DNA of 64,000 nucleotides from Congeria kusceri (taxonomy: Eukaryota; Mollusca; Bivalvia; Myida; Dreissenidae), in NCBI GenBank assembly GCA_027627225.1, contig CM051034.1:15491480-15555479 (forward strand). Reading direction: 5' to 3'. The notes below the pieces were generated by a model. It saw only the letters and a list, made by a program, of their open reading frames with translations. It was not told the DNA's origin and searched no databases. How positions within the stretch are numbered: the first letter of the stretch is position 1; every line of letters starts with the position of its first letter. Positions 1 through 14,300 of the stretch are shown piece after piece. A program made the position numbers and the translations under genes.

Positions 1-742
1 AATGTTTGTACATTGTACATTTCAATATTGTATGATATCGACGTATATTTTGTTGAACGTTTCATTAAATAGACGATGTCTTGAAAATGCACATGATAAA
101 ATAAAATATTTATAACAATGATGACTTGTTCCGACGATTCTGTAAAACAGAGATAGATCTCTGTATAAAACCATCCCAATCTAAGTACCTTCTAGTGTTT
201 TTCGCTGCCCTTCGCCATTTGAGCCATTGGCAATAATTGTCTGAATTTGGGCACACACCGCAAGTTTGCACCGGAAAAGGGTTTTATTTGTTAATTATCT
301 AAAATACACGGCACACTTGTGAAATCATTTTGAACCAAACGGCTGTAGTAAAAGAACGTGTATGAAATATACCGGTGACTCGGCTATCAACTTGTTTTTG
401 TCTGCCGCAGACGAGAATGGGACCGAACACGTGATTAATATTACCATCTTGGACATTGGTCTTTTAACTTGGTTGTTCATTTAAACAGTATTTTTTGCAA
501 GCAGAGATCACCTACTCGTTCATCGTCCCAGACTACCATAAAATTATGTACTAGTATTTGATACGTCTGAAACGTGCTATCAGTTTTTAAGTAATCAGCC
601 ATTGGTAGTATTGATGATCCGTGCATGCTAATTTCTTAAACTGTACAACTATGGAGAAGATATTAAACATAAGTTGTTATTAATTTACGTATCCACTATC
701 ATATATCGTGTGGTAATTTGATGTCATTAAATTGTCTAATAA
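1..742. other. Intergenic, nothing recognised
   Basis: AT-rich sequence with no open frame above background, no recognisable RNA gene and no clear repeat. It runs into the small inverted-repeat element that follows. Confidence 0.5.
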
Positions 743-1117
743 GGCCATACCAGTTTAGCGTCCTCGGGCTGGTAGGTTTTTGTATGCCTGAACGCAAAAA
801 ACAACAATTTTGACAATGTGCAAATTCGGAAACTGTATCAAAAAATGAAAAAAAAAGTCTTAGGTTTTTTAACAATTTTTTTTAAATAGTGTGCAACTAG
901 TCAATGCACACAGTTAAAATACTGTGTTCAAGTAGGTTCCCAATATGAAGATGAACGTTGTGCCAGTAAACATGTGCTTTAGCTTGGACCACTGCCATGA
1001 ATAAGTTGTGAAAGAAAAATGTTTTTTTATCGACTCGTTTGTTTTTTTCCTGCCTGGTTGGTAGGTTTCGAAAACTCATGGGGGGCGCTAGACATAGAAT
1101 CAAATGTGTATGGCCTA
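743..1117. mobile_element. Small non-autonomous inverted-repeat element (MITE-like)
   Basis: The left end reads AAGGCCATACCAGTTTAGCG, then a GGGCTGGTAGGTTTTTG block. The right end carries the inverse blocks (GGTTGGTAGGTTTCG, a GCGCTAGACATAGAATC block, then TGTATGGCC). The same blocks recur near 41820-42635 (TTTAGCGTCCC, CGAAACCTACCAACCAGGCAG, and GGGACGCTAAACATAGAATC before GGTATGGCC), so this is a repeated family. The apparent minus-strand ORF at 897-1103 is chance translation of it. No transposase is encoded. Confidence 0.5.
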
Positions 1118-1174
1118 AATATTATTATTATTGAAACATTGTCCGTTTATAAATCTCGCAGAAAACGACGTTAA

Positions 1175-3366
1175 CACTCATTCTCATTTTTTGGGCCGAA
1201 AAGCATAACATAAATATTAAATTTATGACTTCTCATTGCCATACAAATTTATGTTTAATATGAAAATGGAACTTATCTGTGTTAAGTTTTAAGTGATGGC
1301 CATATTGTGAAAGCTTTATTTTTTGCTGTAGTACGCTGTCAACATATGCATGAGTTTTACTTATGTATTTTACGTGACAGTGATACCAGCCTAATGACAG
1401 ATACAGATTATTATAAAAACAAACAAGAGATTTGTCTTTTATTAAATTATCAACACAGCAATTTCTATTATTTAACTTCTTGAAAACACTTAACTGATAA
1501 CATTGTCGAACAATGGACACTTAAAATGGAAAATTGGGCTGAAGAAACAGTAAATTATTGTCCTTTTTTTTCCATATATTCTCACACCTAAAATAAAGCG
1601 TAAATACAGAGTCAAATATAATAGTAGTGCACACAAAATCTTTATAAACCCTAAAGCAGAAATAACAGAGCTCAACTGATACAAGACCATTTTACAGGAT
1701 ATTATTTTTATAACGTGCTTTTGTCACGTAAAATTCATTAAACAAGTAACACATTGTACACGTACGTACTTCAGCAGAAAATGGGTTAATCTATCGTAGA
1801 TGTGGGTAAAATAACTTGCAAATATAAAAAATTGTAGAAAAATAAAGATTATAATTGACATAGAACCATTAAAATGCTAAATCCATATCAATTGTCACGT
1901 AAAATTCAATGAACTCAACTGTTACATTTAACGGACATCACATGTGGTAAAACTATCGCAAACTCTTTTGAAATGACATCCTTGTTTTCTGAATAACTAG
2001 ATTTACTAATATAAATATGATAGATGATGGATAATTGTCGAGTATTTGACATTTTAATGACATAACTCAGTTCATATTTGTCACGTAAAATTCAACTAAC
2101 TTTTTCAAGATTTCAGCTATTTTAGCCCTGTCTTGGTCAATATACGTTTGTATTATTGGACAAACAAACTTATTTAAACATAATATTAGTGAAATTAAAA
2201 CAAACAAAAACAATAAGTTCAACATTTTATATTGAATTTTACGTGACATTTTATGAATATTACGAATTTTACGTGTCATTTTAATCTATGCTCTATTTGT
2301 GCACCAGACCCTGATAATCAACCATGCGTCATAACAGCTCTTATCTTTAATTATTTCTCAGCATAAGTGCAATTAAAACACATTCTTTCTATGAAGTTAT
2401 CACGATATATTTAACAAAACAAAAACAAGGGGAGTTCAAATAAGTAACATAACACAATATATCATGTGTCATTGATTTCAACTAAATGGCCCTCGAAAAA
2501 CATTCAATGACGTCATCAATATCACGGCATAAACCGAAAATACCGACCCAATTATGTGGTCGCTGTCTACACCGCGGTAAGCGCACGTTTCATAAACTTG
2601 TCACGTAAGTATTCAGTCACGTAAACTTCAAGTTTACCTTTCCAATAACCAAAATTTGTAATATTTTTGATAACTAGTCACTCTATTTGTCATAATATAC
2701 AGTTCTCAGTAAGAGATTACATATAACACTGTCAATTTCATAGAAAAAAGTCTGGCAAGAGACAAACAGTCGTCACGTAAAGCTGAAAAAGTTCCCCTAT
2801 ATGAGCTTAGACCATTAATGGCTTAAATCTTGATTTTGTATGATACGGTTGATGAAAACTTTGTTTTTTCATAAGAAGTTGTGTAAAGTCTTATCAATTG
2901 AAATGTTAAACCATGATTTTCTTCAAAACAATTTTATGATAGCACAGCAAATAAGTTAGTGTCACGTAAACTTCAAGCATCTTGTGACACGAATAAAATA
3001 TTTTTTTTTATGATATAATTCTGCAGTATTTTTTTCTATCTTGAAACCTCATTGTACAAACAATAACCAATCAAGTATTAAACAAAACTTATTGAACTCG
3101 GTCAAAATGCAGAATAAATTACCTATTAAATATATGGAATAATGTTTGTGACAGTGGATTTTATAGGGTGGGGGTATGTTGATAAAGGACACGTTTAATT
3201 AATTCAAAAGAGTTTCTGATACATCTTTTTTGGTTTCATTTAAAACAAATACATTGTGCTTATAAAACAAGCTTAGTGCCTACATAATTCATATATATGG
3301 AAATACACATTTTGTGATGTTATTGTACCTGTGACATGTATTTGGCCGAAAAAATGAGAATGAGTG
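1175..3366. mobile_element. CACTA/EnSpm-like non-autonomous DNA transposon
   Basis: Ends are inverted repeats. The left starts CACTCATTCTCATTTTTT, followed by G, GGCC, GAA. The reverse complement of the right end starts with the same 18 bases, then C, GGCC, AAA (24 of 26 match). Both sides are flanked by TAA (1172-1174 and 3367-3369), a 3-bp target duplication. Inside are at least nine copies of a GTCACGTAAAATTCA-type motif in both orientations. CACT- termini, a 3-bp duplication and short subterminal motifs in both orientations together fit CACTA elements; that class assignment is inference. No transposase ORF is visible, so it would depend on a partner element. Confidence 0.65.
1723..2975. 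repeat. Interspersed GTCACGTAA(AATTCA) motif array
   Basis: Forward copies begin at about 1723, 1894, 2080, 2600, 2616, 2772 and 2961. Inverse copies lie at 2233-2247 and 2264-2277, with a partial one near 1368. Several spacings fall between 153 and 189 bases. The sequence between motifs is not obviously repeated, so this is motif clustering rather than a simple tandem array. It lies wholly inside the CACTA-like element and may be its transposase-binding region. Confidence 0.6.
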
Positions 3367-3369
3367 TAA

Positions 3370-5158
3370 GACATTTCTTCCTGAATTTAAGGGAAGTAAC
3401 TACTGGAAAACTTCTGTAAATTGTCAGTTTGCCAGTTGCGGGTCCTGATGATGCGTTTTCAGACGCGGTATAGCAGCAGAAAGATGCGCAATATTGTACA
3501 TTTCTCATTTTTAACTCATCCATTTTATTGATGGCTGTAAAATGTTGGATAAAATATATAGCAATGTGCAATATAGCTCAATAACAATAGATGACAGTGT
3601 ACGTGTTTGCATCCCGCTTTGTTTGCTCTTTTTAGCAACACGTTTCCATAACCTTTCTTGCCTTGCATAGATTTGTATTTTCAGTAATTTTCCATCAGCG
3701 GTCAGCGATATTTTCTTGAATGCAGACTTTCTGATGCAGATGTATTTTATTAGGGCTTTGGTTCAGTATGTGAAAACGAAGGGCACGCTTTGGTTATGCA
3801 GATGTATATGCGTGTATTTTGTTTCCAAAACGCATAATTTCTATAATTGGTCAATGGTATTTTTCGGTCTTGAATGCTGATTTTGGATTTACTTGATTAT
3901 CGCCTTTGGTTTGAGAAAGAAGGGCAAATCTTTTGGGCATATACATGTAGTTGTCAAAAATTCCTATGAAAGTCCAGGTGTTACGAATGACAACAACTAA
4001 TCGAAATAGAGAAATGACACTAACTAATTATAGAAATAGAGACGTTAGTGTATTAAATCTATCATAATGGATATAGAGGATATTTGTTGGTTTCGGTAAT
4101 ATCGATTTTAATTCACCAGTGATCGAAGACGTTTATATATTTTCACGAATTGTGCAGCCACGAGTGAAAAAATATATATCCTATGATCACGAGTAAATAA
4201 AAGTCGATTTCTTACCAAAACCAACGAATTTTATTTTTATTTTATGCTTAAAATTGTGTTATTTTTGGTATTTTCATGGATGTAGTTCCATTAATCAAAG
4301 TGATAATTTTAAAACAGTAAATTACAAATGTTATTTCACTGATATTTCCCTATAAACCACCGGAAAGCATAAAAGGTTGTTGTGATTATAATTGTGTGAA
4401 TATAATAAATCTCTAGTGTAGCTCCTTGAAACCAAAAACACGTTTAGTTTGATTTCAACAAATCTGCAGCCATATATTTAAAGTTAAACAGACTTTTATT
4501 GTAATTGATCAGGGACGTATAGGTCCCTGAGTTGATTTACATATTTATATATCAAATGCTTTTAGTTTCAATTTTGGAGTATGTATGACTGCCAATAAAT
4601 TTCTAAACTTATTGTAAGACACAATTAGACAGATTAAATATTTATACAATAATATGATTATCGGTAATTAATGTACACACATTCCATTGTTAAGAATTCT
4701 TCTACGTAACTCGAATATTCTTTTTTTGTTAAAATGTTTTATTGGTATGGAAACGTTCCCAATTTTCGCGAGATACAACAATAACAGAAACAGTTTTGAA
4801 ACTGTCCTTGAGCCCATTTGTCTATGAAAGAAAATCCAACGCGAACAGAACGCTGACGACATTCGTATATTGGTAATGTGTAACCTAAAACGTCTGTTCG
4901 GATTTTGTCGTATTTTTAACGATGAATTTGATTGGTTACTTCATTTCCGTATGTAACAGTGGTCATGATTTGGCTGTTCAATTTATCAGTACAACAGTCT
5001 ACAAGTAAAATAAAAATTTATGAAGTTAATCTTAGAAAAGGGATTTGTTATAAGGAAACTACTAAAACAACGTTGTTTTTAAGACAGAAATAGATTTAAT
5101 CTCAGTCGGAGATCGTTCAGTGGAGAGAAGAATACTTCTCATTCAATACACTTACAAT
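3370..5158. other. Gene-free flank and presumed SUFU upstream region
   Basis: No coding sequence is supported. It contains a foldback at 4084-4227, a short hairpin near 4508-4536 (AGGGACGTATAGGTCCCT) and, in its last 300 bases, the likely promoter and 5' UTR of the plus-strand SUFU gene. No TATA box or CpG-rich island stands out, so the transcription start cannot be placed. Confidence 0.4.
4084..4227. repeat. Short foldback (MITE-like hairpin)
   Basis: The left arm GTTGGTTTCGGTAATATCGA pairs with the right arm TCGATTTCTTACCAAAACCAAC. Partial pairing continues inward through the ATTCACCAGTGATC / GATCACGAGTAAAT blocks. Total length is about 144 bp with no coding content. Arms differ at a few positions, so the insertion is not recent. 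Confidence 0.55.
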
Positions 5159-5367
5159 ATGCGCTCGCGGGATGAAATCGGATCAGTATCAAAAATGCCT
5201 TACAACCAAGCAAACATGGATGAACGGGATAATTATTTTGCTCCGAATTACCAAAATTATCAAGTGCCAGTGACTCCACCAGGATTAGAAGCTATCTATT
5301 CAGCATGTCGGAAATTATATCCGGATCAGCCGAACCCTCTGCAAGTGACAGCGCTCGTGAAGTACTG
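5159..5367 (+). CDS. SUFU: SUFU coding exon 1
   Basis: Encodes a lineage-specific Tyr/Asn-rich N-terminus (to about residue 40), then the conserved start of the SUFU N-terminal domain (PPGLEAIYSACRKLYPDQP). It ends in phase 2 at TG|GTAAGT; the first base of exon 2 completes the Trp codon. The start could also be the Met at 5195 or 5219, the latter having A at -3 and G at +4. Confidence 0.9.
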
Positions 5368-8300
5368 GTAAGTTGACAGTAACTTGTTATCAAAGTGTAA
5401 AGTTTCGGAAGCCATTTTAGTTTCACAGACACAAATAAAGAAAAATAGTCGGCGTGTTACTAGGAGTGTATTTTTTTTACAAATATGTCATGAACTCTTT
5501 ATGTTTCTTACAGTATGGTCATGTTTGACCAAATGTTGAACTGTTTAAAGTTTTCAGTCATCTTTTAGGAAAGAAAAAAGTTTAATTTATTTTTAATTAA
5601 TGTCAAACATGGAAAACTTCAAAAAGACACTGTCTAGTTTTTAGCCCCTTTTCGTGTATGGAAGTAAGATGTAATGTAGCTTTAAAATTATGGTGGTAGA
5701 AAACATCATCTAGTTTGTAAAATGGTTTGATTTATGTTTTGAGTGATAGTTTAGATTTGATTGATTTCTAATTGATTACAAGACAAAACATTAAAAGCCT
5801 AAAATGGGTGAATGTGTGCAGACATCAAATACATATTGGAACATTGCTTATGTTGCTCAGAATGTAATACATACAAACTGAACAGAACCATAAACAATGA
5901 TACACAGTATGTATATATTGTTACTACTAATAAAATATTGCTAATTGTAAATATAATCATACACATTGTTAATAATATATAAGTACTTAATTGTGAGTGT
6001 TAATGTACATATAAATATATATATTTACTCCATTTTTATTGCTTTAAGACAAATTAATTAATGAAAACTTAAATACAAGTTATTTAACTTTGACATAATG
6101 TTAAAATTAACATTACTTGTCATCTATAAAAAAAATGTAAATCAAAACTGAATGTAATTTTTCATGGCCAGTTACTACTGAAGCAGACAATTATATCAAA
6201 TAGGAATATTTAGATAAGACCTGAGTTGACAGTATAACCATTACATAAATATGTGTTCAGGGGTCTCTCTCTGGTTTGGGGGAAGAGTACCTGTACCGTC
6301 AGGAGGGGGAATTTAAGCGTCGTTTTACACAGAAGTGGAAATTTTGACTTAGTAAACGAGTCAAAAATAAAAACTATTAAATATATTTTTCAAATCATTT
6401 TATTTAGTCTTACTCTTTACGTGGCAACTTTATTCATTAAAATTATCAATAAATTGTATATTATATTAACTAGTCAAATTTTATTCATCAATGGTCTACC
6501 ACTTGACCATTATAAGGTGGAGCAGTGCAACAGATAATTTTTCATGCAATTCAATAGTTTTTCAATTCCGATTTTTAAAATCGTTTGTCAACTTCCAATT
6601 TTTAACCTTAATTAATTTTGTTAAACTACCTATACTAATTCTAATACAGTAATAAACTGTGTTTTCGACTGTAAGACACAGTATTTGTGCCATTTTGCTT
6701 CACCTGTTTTGAAGCAGCCATTTTCCCCCCAAAAAGAAATAACTGTTCCCGGCAAATAAGCTAGCAGTTAACTGTATATAAATGAAGTTTTATTATGAAA
6801 GCACAAATACCGGTAATCGGGAACTAAACAAGTCAAAACGGTCATTTTAACATGACCATGTGATGTTCTTCGGATTTTATCGTTAACCATTTGCAACGGT
6901 GCTTAAGTTAATTTACTCCCATAAACAAAACAAAAACAAATTTGATGGCAGTTCATTTAGGGGGAATTTTGGTTTGAAATGGGGGAAAAATATGTACTCT
7001 TTCGTTGGGGGAATGATGCCGAATTTCGGCATCAAAATACGGAGATCGAGACCCCTGGTGTTACATAATTATATTAATGTTACTACACAAGTAAGATTTT
7101 ATCACTTAGGCTTCAATTGATATTTAATTAATTCAAGAAGTTTCTTCCAGTTACAGTCACCATCACCAATTAATTTTGATAGGAAATGTGTGAATATCTG
7201 CGAAAACTAGACATGTAATTATTCAATGTGATACTTAGCTTATTCATTATATATATGCATAAGTGTATCGATTGTGTTGAAGAGCATTCTTCCATGTATT
7301 GTTGCATTTTTAGTGTATCTTTAGTAAAACCACAAATATATTTACAACTTTGGCAGCTTTCTGACAGAAACAACAGCACATTTGTCATGACTGTGGAATT
7401 GACACCTCACAAATTTGCTACATCTAATTATGTTATGATTGTTATTTTATTGAAACAAACTAAAATATGTTTTTAGTGTACTTCTTTTCATCATATTATG
7501 CCCCCTTCGAAAAAGTGGGGTATATTGCTTTTCACCGGTCGGTCGGTCCATTTCGTTTCCGCATGATATCTAGAGAACGCTTTGACCTACGATCATTTAA
7601 GTTGGTATGCTGGTAACTTGGGAGGAAAGGAAGACGCCTATTGATTTTGAGGTCAACAAGTCAAAGGTCAAGGTCACAGGGGCTTGTATCATGAAATTCG
7701 TTTCCGCATACTATCTAAAGAACTCTTTGACGCCTATCAATTTTGAGGTCAACGGGTCAAAGGTCTAGGTGACAGAGGCTTGTAACATGAAAACTGTTTC
7801 CTCTGTAGACCATTTCGTTTCTGTATGATATGTAGAATACGCTTTTGACCTACGACCATCCAAGTTGGTATGCTGGTTACTCAGGAAGAAAGGAAGACGC
7901 CTATCAATTTTGAGGTCAAAGGTCAAGGTCGCAGGGGCTTGTAACATGAAAACTGTTTTCTCCGTAGACCATTTCGTTTCTGCATGATATCTAGAGATGT
8001 TTTGGCCTATTTGATGTTTAAATCAAACAGAAAACATGTATCCTTATATAATAGACTGTAAAAATAAATCCATAATTATACTCTATCTTTCTTTCAGCGT
8101 TATATGTACTTTCTAAAGCATCAACTTTAATTTCCTCCCCATGTGTTAATGTGCACATACAATATTAAAAAATCTCTATTGCACATATTGACGACTTGGC
8201 TGCAAGTCGGGGGGGCATACATGTTTTACAGACATCTCTTGTTTGCATGTACATCAAACAAAACATAGGTCTTCATGCAACTACATGCTGTAATTGGAAA

Positions 8301-11300
8301 CTGCTTCAATATGTAAAAAAGGAAATTTAAATTACTTTGAAAAGCATGAATTGGGTTTTATTTGAATATGGGAATTTCATATTACCAGTACTCAATTCTT
8401 GATGTCAGTTTAATGGACTGATTTGTACTTTATGTAAAATCACTTTTCACAGTTGAGACAAATACCTCCTAAAATCTGGATATAATGCTTTCAATTTCCA
8501 TTTTGTTTTCTTTTTACATTGTTATGTAAACAGAAGGCATTGCACTTTTAGCAAGTTTTGAGTAAGCCATTCAATTTCAAATAATTTCAAAAGATGTTCG
8601 ACATTCATATGTTGACCAACAAACCAGAGGGACTAAAATTTGACTTCAGGGGTGGGGGGGAGGTACCAAAACGTTTGGAGCTTTTCCTAAATGCTCATAT
8701 TATCTGTCATGAATAAATACATGTACACACATAAATTCACAAAGTTTAATAAATATTTCAATATCAATTTGAGCACAGATTCAGATAAGTCAGTTTTCTT
8801 GTCAATATATTTTTGCTGCACTGCATTGTTTGGTTGTATGTAGTCTTGACAAATAATCTGTGCAGAATGTTAATATCGAAAACCCCTGGGGTTTGCATAA
8901 AAAATGCAGGGTACAGATATTTGCATTATATTCTTTCATGAAATATCAACAAAGATCAGGTTAATAAAACACAGCAGCCACATTTTTTCTGATAATTTAT
9001 TTTCAAAAAGTGCTCTCCCACATTTGACAGTAGGCAAGTGAACAAAGCCGACTAATATCTACCCTTTATGTGGCCGACATCTATAACTGCAGTTTGAAAT
9101 GTAATTAAAAAGTATTTATTGAATTCGTAAAAGCAGACGATAAAGGGACTGGCAAGGCTATTTGCACACTGAAATTAATGGATCGATAAACGTACATCCC
9201 CCACCGTGGTTGAGACTGTGATCGCGACCCCCATCAGAGATTATGGTCAATAAACAAACCACTAAATACAAACAATTGCAGCAATACTTTTGTATTGACG
9301 GAATACGAGTCGTGTCAGGTAGAAGTGTTCCAAATTTCGACCTGTCCTAGCTGTGCTATGCTCAGTTAAAATTAGTACATGTTTGGAGGTGTCGAGCCAC
9401 ATCTTTTAAGGAAGAAAGTACTTACCTATTTGATGTTGGGGACATTTGTGAAGCAGCACTTAGGGTTCTTTCAAAAGCTATATATGTGTTCTTTAGTATG
9501 AATGGTGAAAAAAAAAGTATATTATTCATTTATAAATTGATATGTATTGTTTCTTCCTAAAGTTAGAATGGGTTTATTTCTTATTTCGTAGTTGGTCTTT
9601 TCTGGATTATTAATAAAACTTCAATGAGATATAAAAACAAAGATGACATAACTGCTACATCTTATATAAGTTGTTGAAAATGACTACCCTGTTGTCAATG
9701 TTGTTCAGTTGCATTGATTATTTTCACTGCTTTTGGACTGGGTCTGGTATCCATCAAATTGGTAATTGTCAAACTTGCAATTGGGAAAGATTTCAGAAAG
9801 AAATTAAATTTATAAACAAATTAAACTGGTGTTTTATTGGTTTAACTTAGTATTTTAATGGTGTTTATCTATACACATACAAGTAAGTTCATAATTTAAT
9901 CTTAGAATCACATTCCTATGTACATGTATTTACTTCTGATTTGGGGATTTGTTTCTTCCAAATAGGAAAATTATACCGTACTTGGCATTGGGAATGGGTC
10001 CGTTTACCAGACCCTGTTATATAAGGAAACAAATCACAGGTTGTTGTGTACGAGGTGTGTTTCTTCGTTATTGACAAAACAGTAAGGATCGTGTTTGTTA
10101 CTATTTTAGGCAATAGCAAAATGCTTCAGAAGGTTTCTTGGTTATCAAGAGTTCATATTCTTCATCTATGTTGCAAAATAAGGCATCATGGCAACACTAA
10201 GTTCAGTCCTTAATCTTCCTACAAGTTACCATACTTCTGCGCTGAGCCGTCAATATGATATATATGTCATATAATATGGTACAGGCAAGTCTCAAAGCAT
10301 GAGGTCATGAAAATGGCTGCATGAGATACCACATGAAGTGTTAATGAAATACCGTGCCTCTGTGAAGTATTTTCGTACTCGTCATTTACCGTTAAATAAC
10401 AGGTGTAAATAACCTGTTGACAGAAAGTTAAAATACAGGGAAAGATAGTTGAAACATATTGTTCAAATTTTAAATCACTCAGCCGTAATAGGGCGTAGAC
10501 ACATGAACAATTGATTGTTGCAAAAGTTGTTTTAGCTTATGACATTCGATACTCGTATTTATGAAAGCAAAACTGATTTTCGCCACGTCTTGGAGATCCA
10601 AGATATAGCATTCATTCTGATTGTCTTTACGCTGAATGACCATAATGACGTCATTGTTAGAAACTCCTGACAGCTTCGTTCTGGGACGATAATTGTTTGC
10701 ATAATATTGGTCTGTTACCTATGAAGAAGTCAATGTTGGGTGATTGTAAACAGGACACCTTTCAGGACCTCCTCGTTAGCAAAATGCTCTCCTTGGGAGT
10801 TATGTTCTAGAATGCTTGGCAACAAAATTCACAATTCAGTAAAAATGTCTACAATTAAAATTATTAGTCACCGTGTGATTCCCCCCAGGGAAATGCTCTC
10901 CTTCGGAGTTATGTTCTAGAATGCTTGGCACCAAAATTCACAATTCAGTAAAAATTTATACAATTAAAATTATTAGTCACAGTGTGATTCCCCCTGTTAC
11001 TCATGAAATCTAGAATGGTGCCAGTGGGGGTAAGGTTTCATGAAATGTTTATAACTATAAAATGAGTCCTAAAACAGTTTCAACTTGTTTGAATAGTTTT
11101 TACAAATATTACTTAGGGGTACCCCCCCCCCCCTGATTACATGATAAAAATTCTCGTACTGCAATGCCATGCTTTGTTTCTTCAAGCATTCTGGACCCCA
11201 GCAAAGATACTTTGCAATAATTTGATGCCATAATTCTCATCAAATGAACATACAGTAATAATAGTTTATACAATAAGCACACATTGCAGTGACCATTTTA

Positions 11301-14300
11301 TACCATGGCCCTACAATCTGAAACAAAACCTCCGGAGTATTGTTGATCTCAGATCACTGTGATCACGGATTTATAGACTCCATTGGCCTGATTAAGAATA
11401 TGGCGTATAGTGTAGGACTCTAATAAATTTATCTCCACTGGCAGTGATGTTTAAACATTGTGGGAGGGCGGCTGTCTCAAGTGGTGGCATTGTTACAATT
11501 AGACCATAGTTCTCTCCAGGCTGCAGGGGAGGGATGATGGTCAATATTTGATGTAGGGGAGACTCCGTTCTGTGTGTGGGAACTGTTGTAAGCTGTATTA
11601 TTATTGTTGCCCGACTATGGGGTGGGGAACTTTGAATTATTTAAATACACTGGCTTGGCTATCTGTAAAAATGTTTTCTGTGTTGGGAGCCCCAATTTAT
11701 TATCAGAAGTATATAAATTAAAGTAGTAGATTGCCCTTTCATTAATGGGTACATGTGTCATAAAATATTTGATAATAATTATTCATTTTGCTATTAAAAT
11801 TTTGTGATTTTAAGACTTGCTCATTTGTGAAATTAATATTTCATCCTGCCGTAAAAAAATGCGTGTAATATCATACTAAATAAATTGATCTAACTGGTAT
11901 GTACTTGTTGTGCTTTCTCTATGTATAAATATTTTCAGTTGTTTAAATGATTTATATTTAATATTTGTCCATAATATGAGACCCATTCACAGAGTATATT
12001 TGTGTTTGTTTATTTTGAGAAAAAAAGAGGACTTCCTCTGCAGCAACAATATTTGTATGCTTTCCCATAATAACTTTTAATATTTATAACCTGTATCATT
12101 ATAATTGCTTTTTGTGGGAGGCACACAACCAGATTTCAGTGGATTAATGGCATTTCAAGGTTTAGAATTATGATGCTTCAGTTCAGATTTGAAAATCAGG
12201 TATAATTAATTGTGACCTCCACTGGTGAAATAACTCTGGATATTGTGTGAAAAACCGGCTTTACAAGACATTATATCGCCATCTCCCAGATCGAAATAAA
12301 GTAAATAGTAAAATCACATTAGAGTAAGTCTTGCGGTGGTTATTGACTAGAGATTATTATCGCGGGAGATAATTTTGACCCCCTGCATTGGTTTTAAGAG
12401 TGTAGAATATTTGAAGATTGGAATATAGGTAACCGATTCAAGTGGTAAAACTGACACTTGCTTATGTTATTTCAATCGATAGGATTTTGATGTACCTGTT
12501 TGCTAAGCATGCAGTAATTATTTAAGGAGAGCCATGAATTAAAAATAAATCCTTCATATTCCCGATTTTGTACTTGGAGATAATAACATATAATGTGAAT
12601 GGAATTTGTCAACTCTGGTCATGAGGTGTATTTTAGTACTTTGAAGATAGGCAATGTCTTCTAAAGATTTAAATTTTAAGCAAAGACTTGTCCCAACTTG
12701 ACACCGTGTTCATTTTTTTGCATACATGCAAAATTAGTAGAGTTTAATTCGTCATCCATTTATATTTGTTATCATTTGTCTTTGGGTTAAAAATTTTGAA
12801 AAAGTTCAAGTATTGCAAAGATTGACTAGCCAGGGGGGTTCATGCTATAAAGTGAGCCAATAGTACGGGACTGAATTCATTAATTCAGTTAAAATGATAA
12901 TATTTACATTGGTGATTCCTTATTACAATTGTTGGCCTAACCGAGAGGTCTTAAATCTGATTAGCTGTGCATCTAGATTTTCATAAATTTGTTTTGAATG
13001 AGAAGTGTTATCTCGCGCTGCTGTAAAGGCGATTACAGGCTATAATCTGTTAACTTAATAAAAGCTTTTACCCCATGCTGAAGTTTGTCTTCATAACTCT
13101 TCTGTGTTCAATAATCAGGTTTTGTCTTTGATGCTCTTATTATGACACCATTTAGTCCGACCAATATATCCTGAAGCAAGTTTGAAAACCGTATCTTGTA
13201 CCCAGTAATTGTAGCATTAAGTGCCAAATTGTGTACATGAAATACACTTTTGATGTTTAAATTGAATATTTGAGATTATTAAAAAGCCAACAATTACCAT
13301 CATGATTGATAATGATAAAATGAGCATGAATTCCACAAGGTTAAGTAGATCCAGCCTTAAGAAAATTTCCAGCCCTAATTTTTACAAATTAAGGAACATG
13401 AAAACTGCTGATAAATTGTATTAATTAGAAAATGCATTACTTATGATTTGAATGCAATTGAAATAAATAAATTAAATAAATTTAAGAAAATACAATAAAT
13501 TAAAAAAAATAAAAATAAATTAAACTAAATATATAAATAAATAAATAAATAATAAAATTTAACACAAACATTTTGGAAAAAAATAAAGCTACATTATAAT
13601 GAAAGATTATTGAAACTATTTGTAAAAAGACAATACAACACCAATATTTTGAAGGAAAAATACCCACATCATAATGCAAGCTTGCTGAAACTATTTGTAA
13701 AAAACACAACAATAGTATTTTGAAGGAAAAAAAATTGCTACATTATAATGCAAGATTATTGAAAATACAAAAACAATATATTGAAAAAGAAAAAGCCATG
13801 TTATTGTGAGATTATTGGAACCATTTTCAGGCTCGGAGGCCCAGACCCGCTTGATTACATCAGCATGTACGCGAACGCCGGAGACCCGGACAAGGGGATT
13901 CCCCCGCACTGGCATTACATCAGCTTCGGTCTCTCAGATCTCCATGGTGACGGACGTGTACACGAGTGAGTATGCTTAGAGTATTTTATTTTGAGTAAAA
14001 TGTTGGGAATTTCTCAGTGTGTTGTCAGAGGTTGGGAGAGAGATAGTCTCTGTCTTCAAAATAAGGGTTAAATAGGAATCGGGTGTGGAAAATGTTTTAG
14101 GTAGTATTTAAAAAAAATATTATTAAGATTTTTAAAATCGAACAGAATCCAGAGGTTGGGAGAAAGGGTCCCATTCTGCAGTAATAATGTAAAAAATAGG
14201 AATGGGAGGTTAAAAATATTCAATGATGTAGTTCGTTGAACTACAATGTATTGGTATATGATCATAATTTGTAAAAAAATCTGTCCTACAGAAGACATAT

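Larger units (their letters stand above)
5368..13830 (+). other. SUFU intron 1 (8463 bases)
   Basis: GT-AG intron. It holds hAT-like copy A (6258-7057), the TATGCCCCC element (7498-8215), a direct duplication (10780-10993), an AT-rich TAAATAAA stretch (about 13440-13555) and a degenerate tandem repeat touching the acceptor. The remaining sequence shows no coding or RNA signal I can support. Confidence 0.7.

Noticed and set aside
5120..5158. N-terminal extension of SUFU starting at 5120
   Set aside because: The first codon there is GTG; a eukaryotic start at the ATG at 5159 or a later ATG is far more likely.
6253..6537. 94-codon ORF also seen inverted at 18046-18342
   Set aside because: The similarity is due to two copies of a non-coding hAT-like element; the frame is not maintained between copies and includes terminal-repeat sequence.
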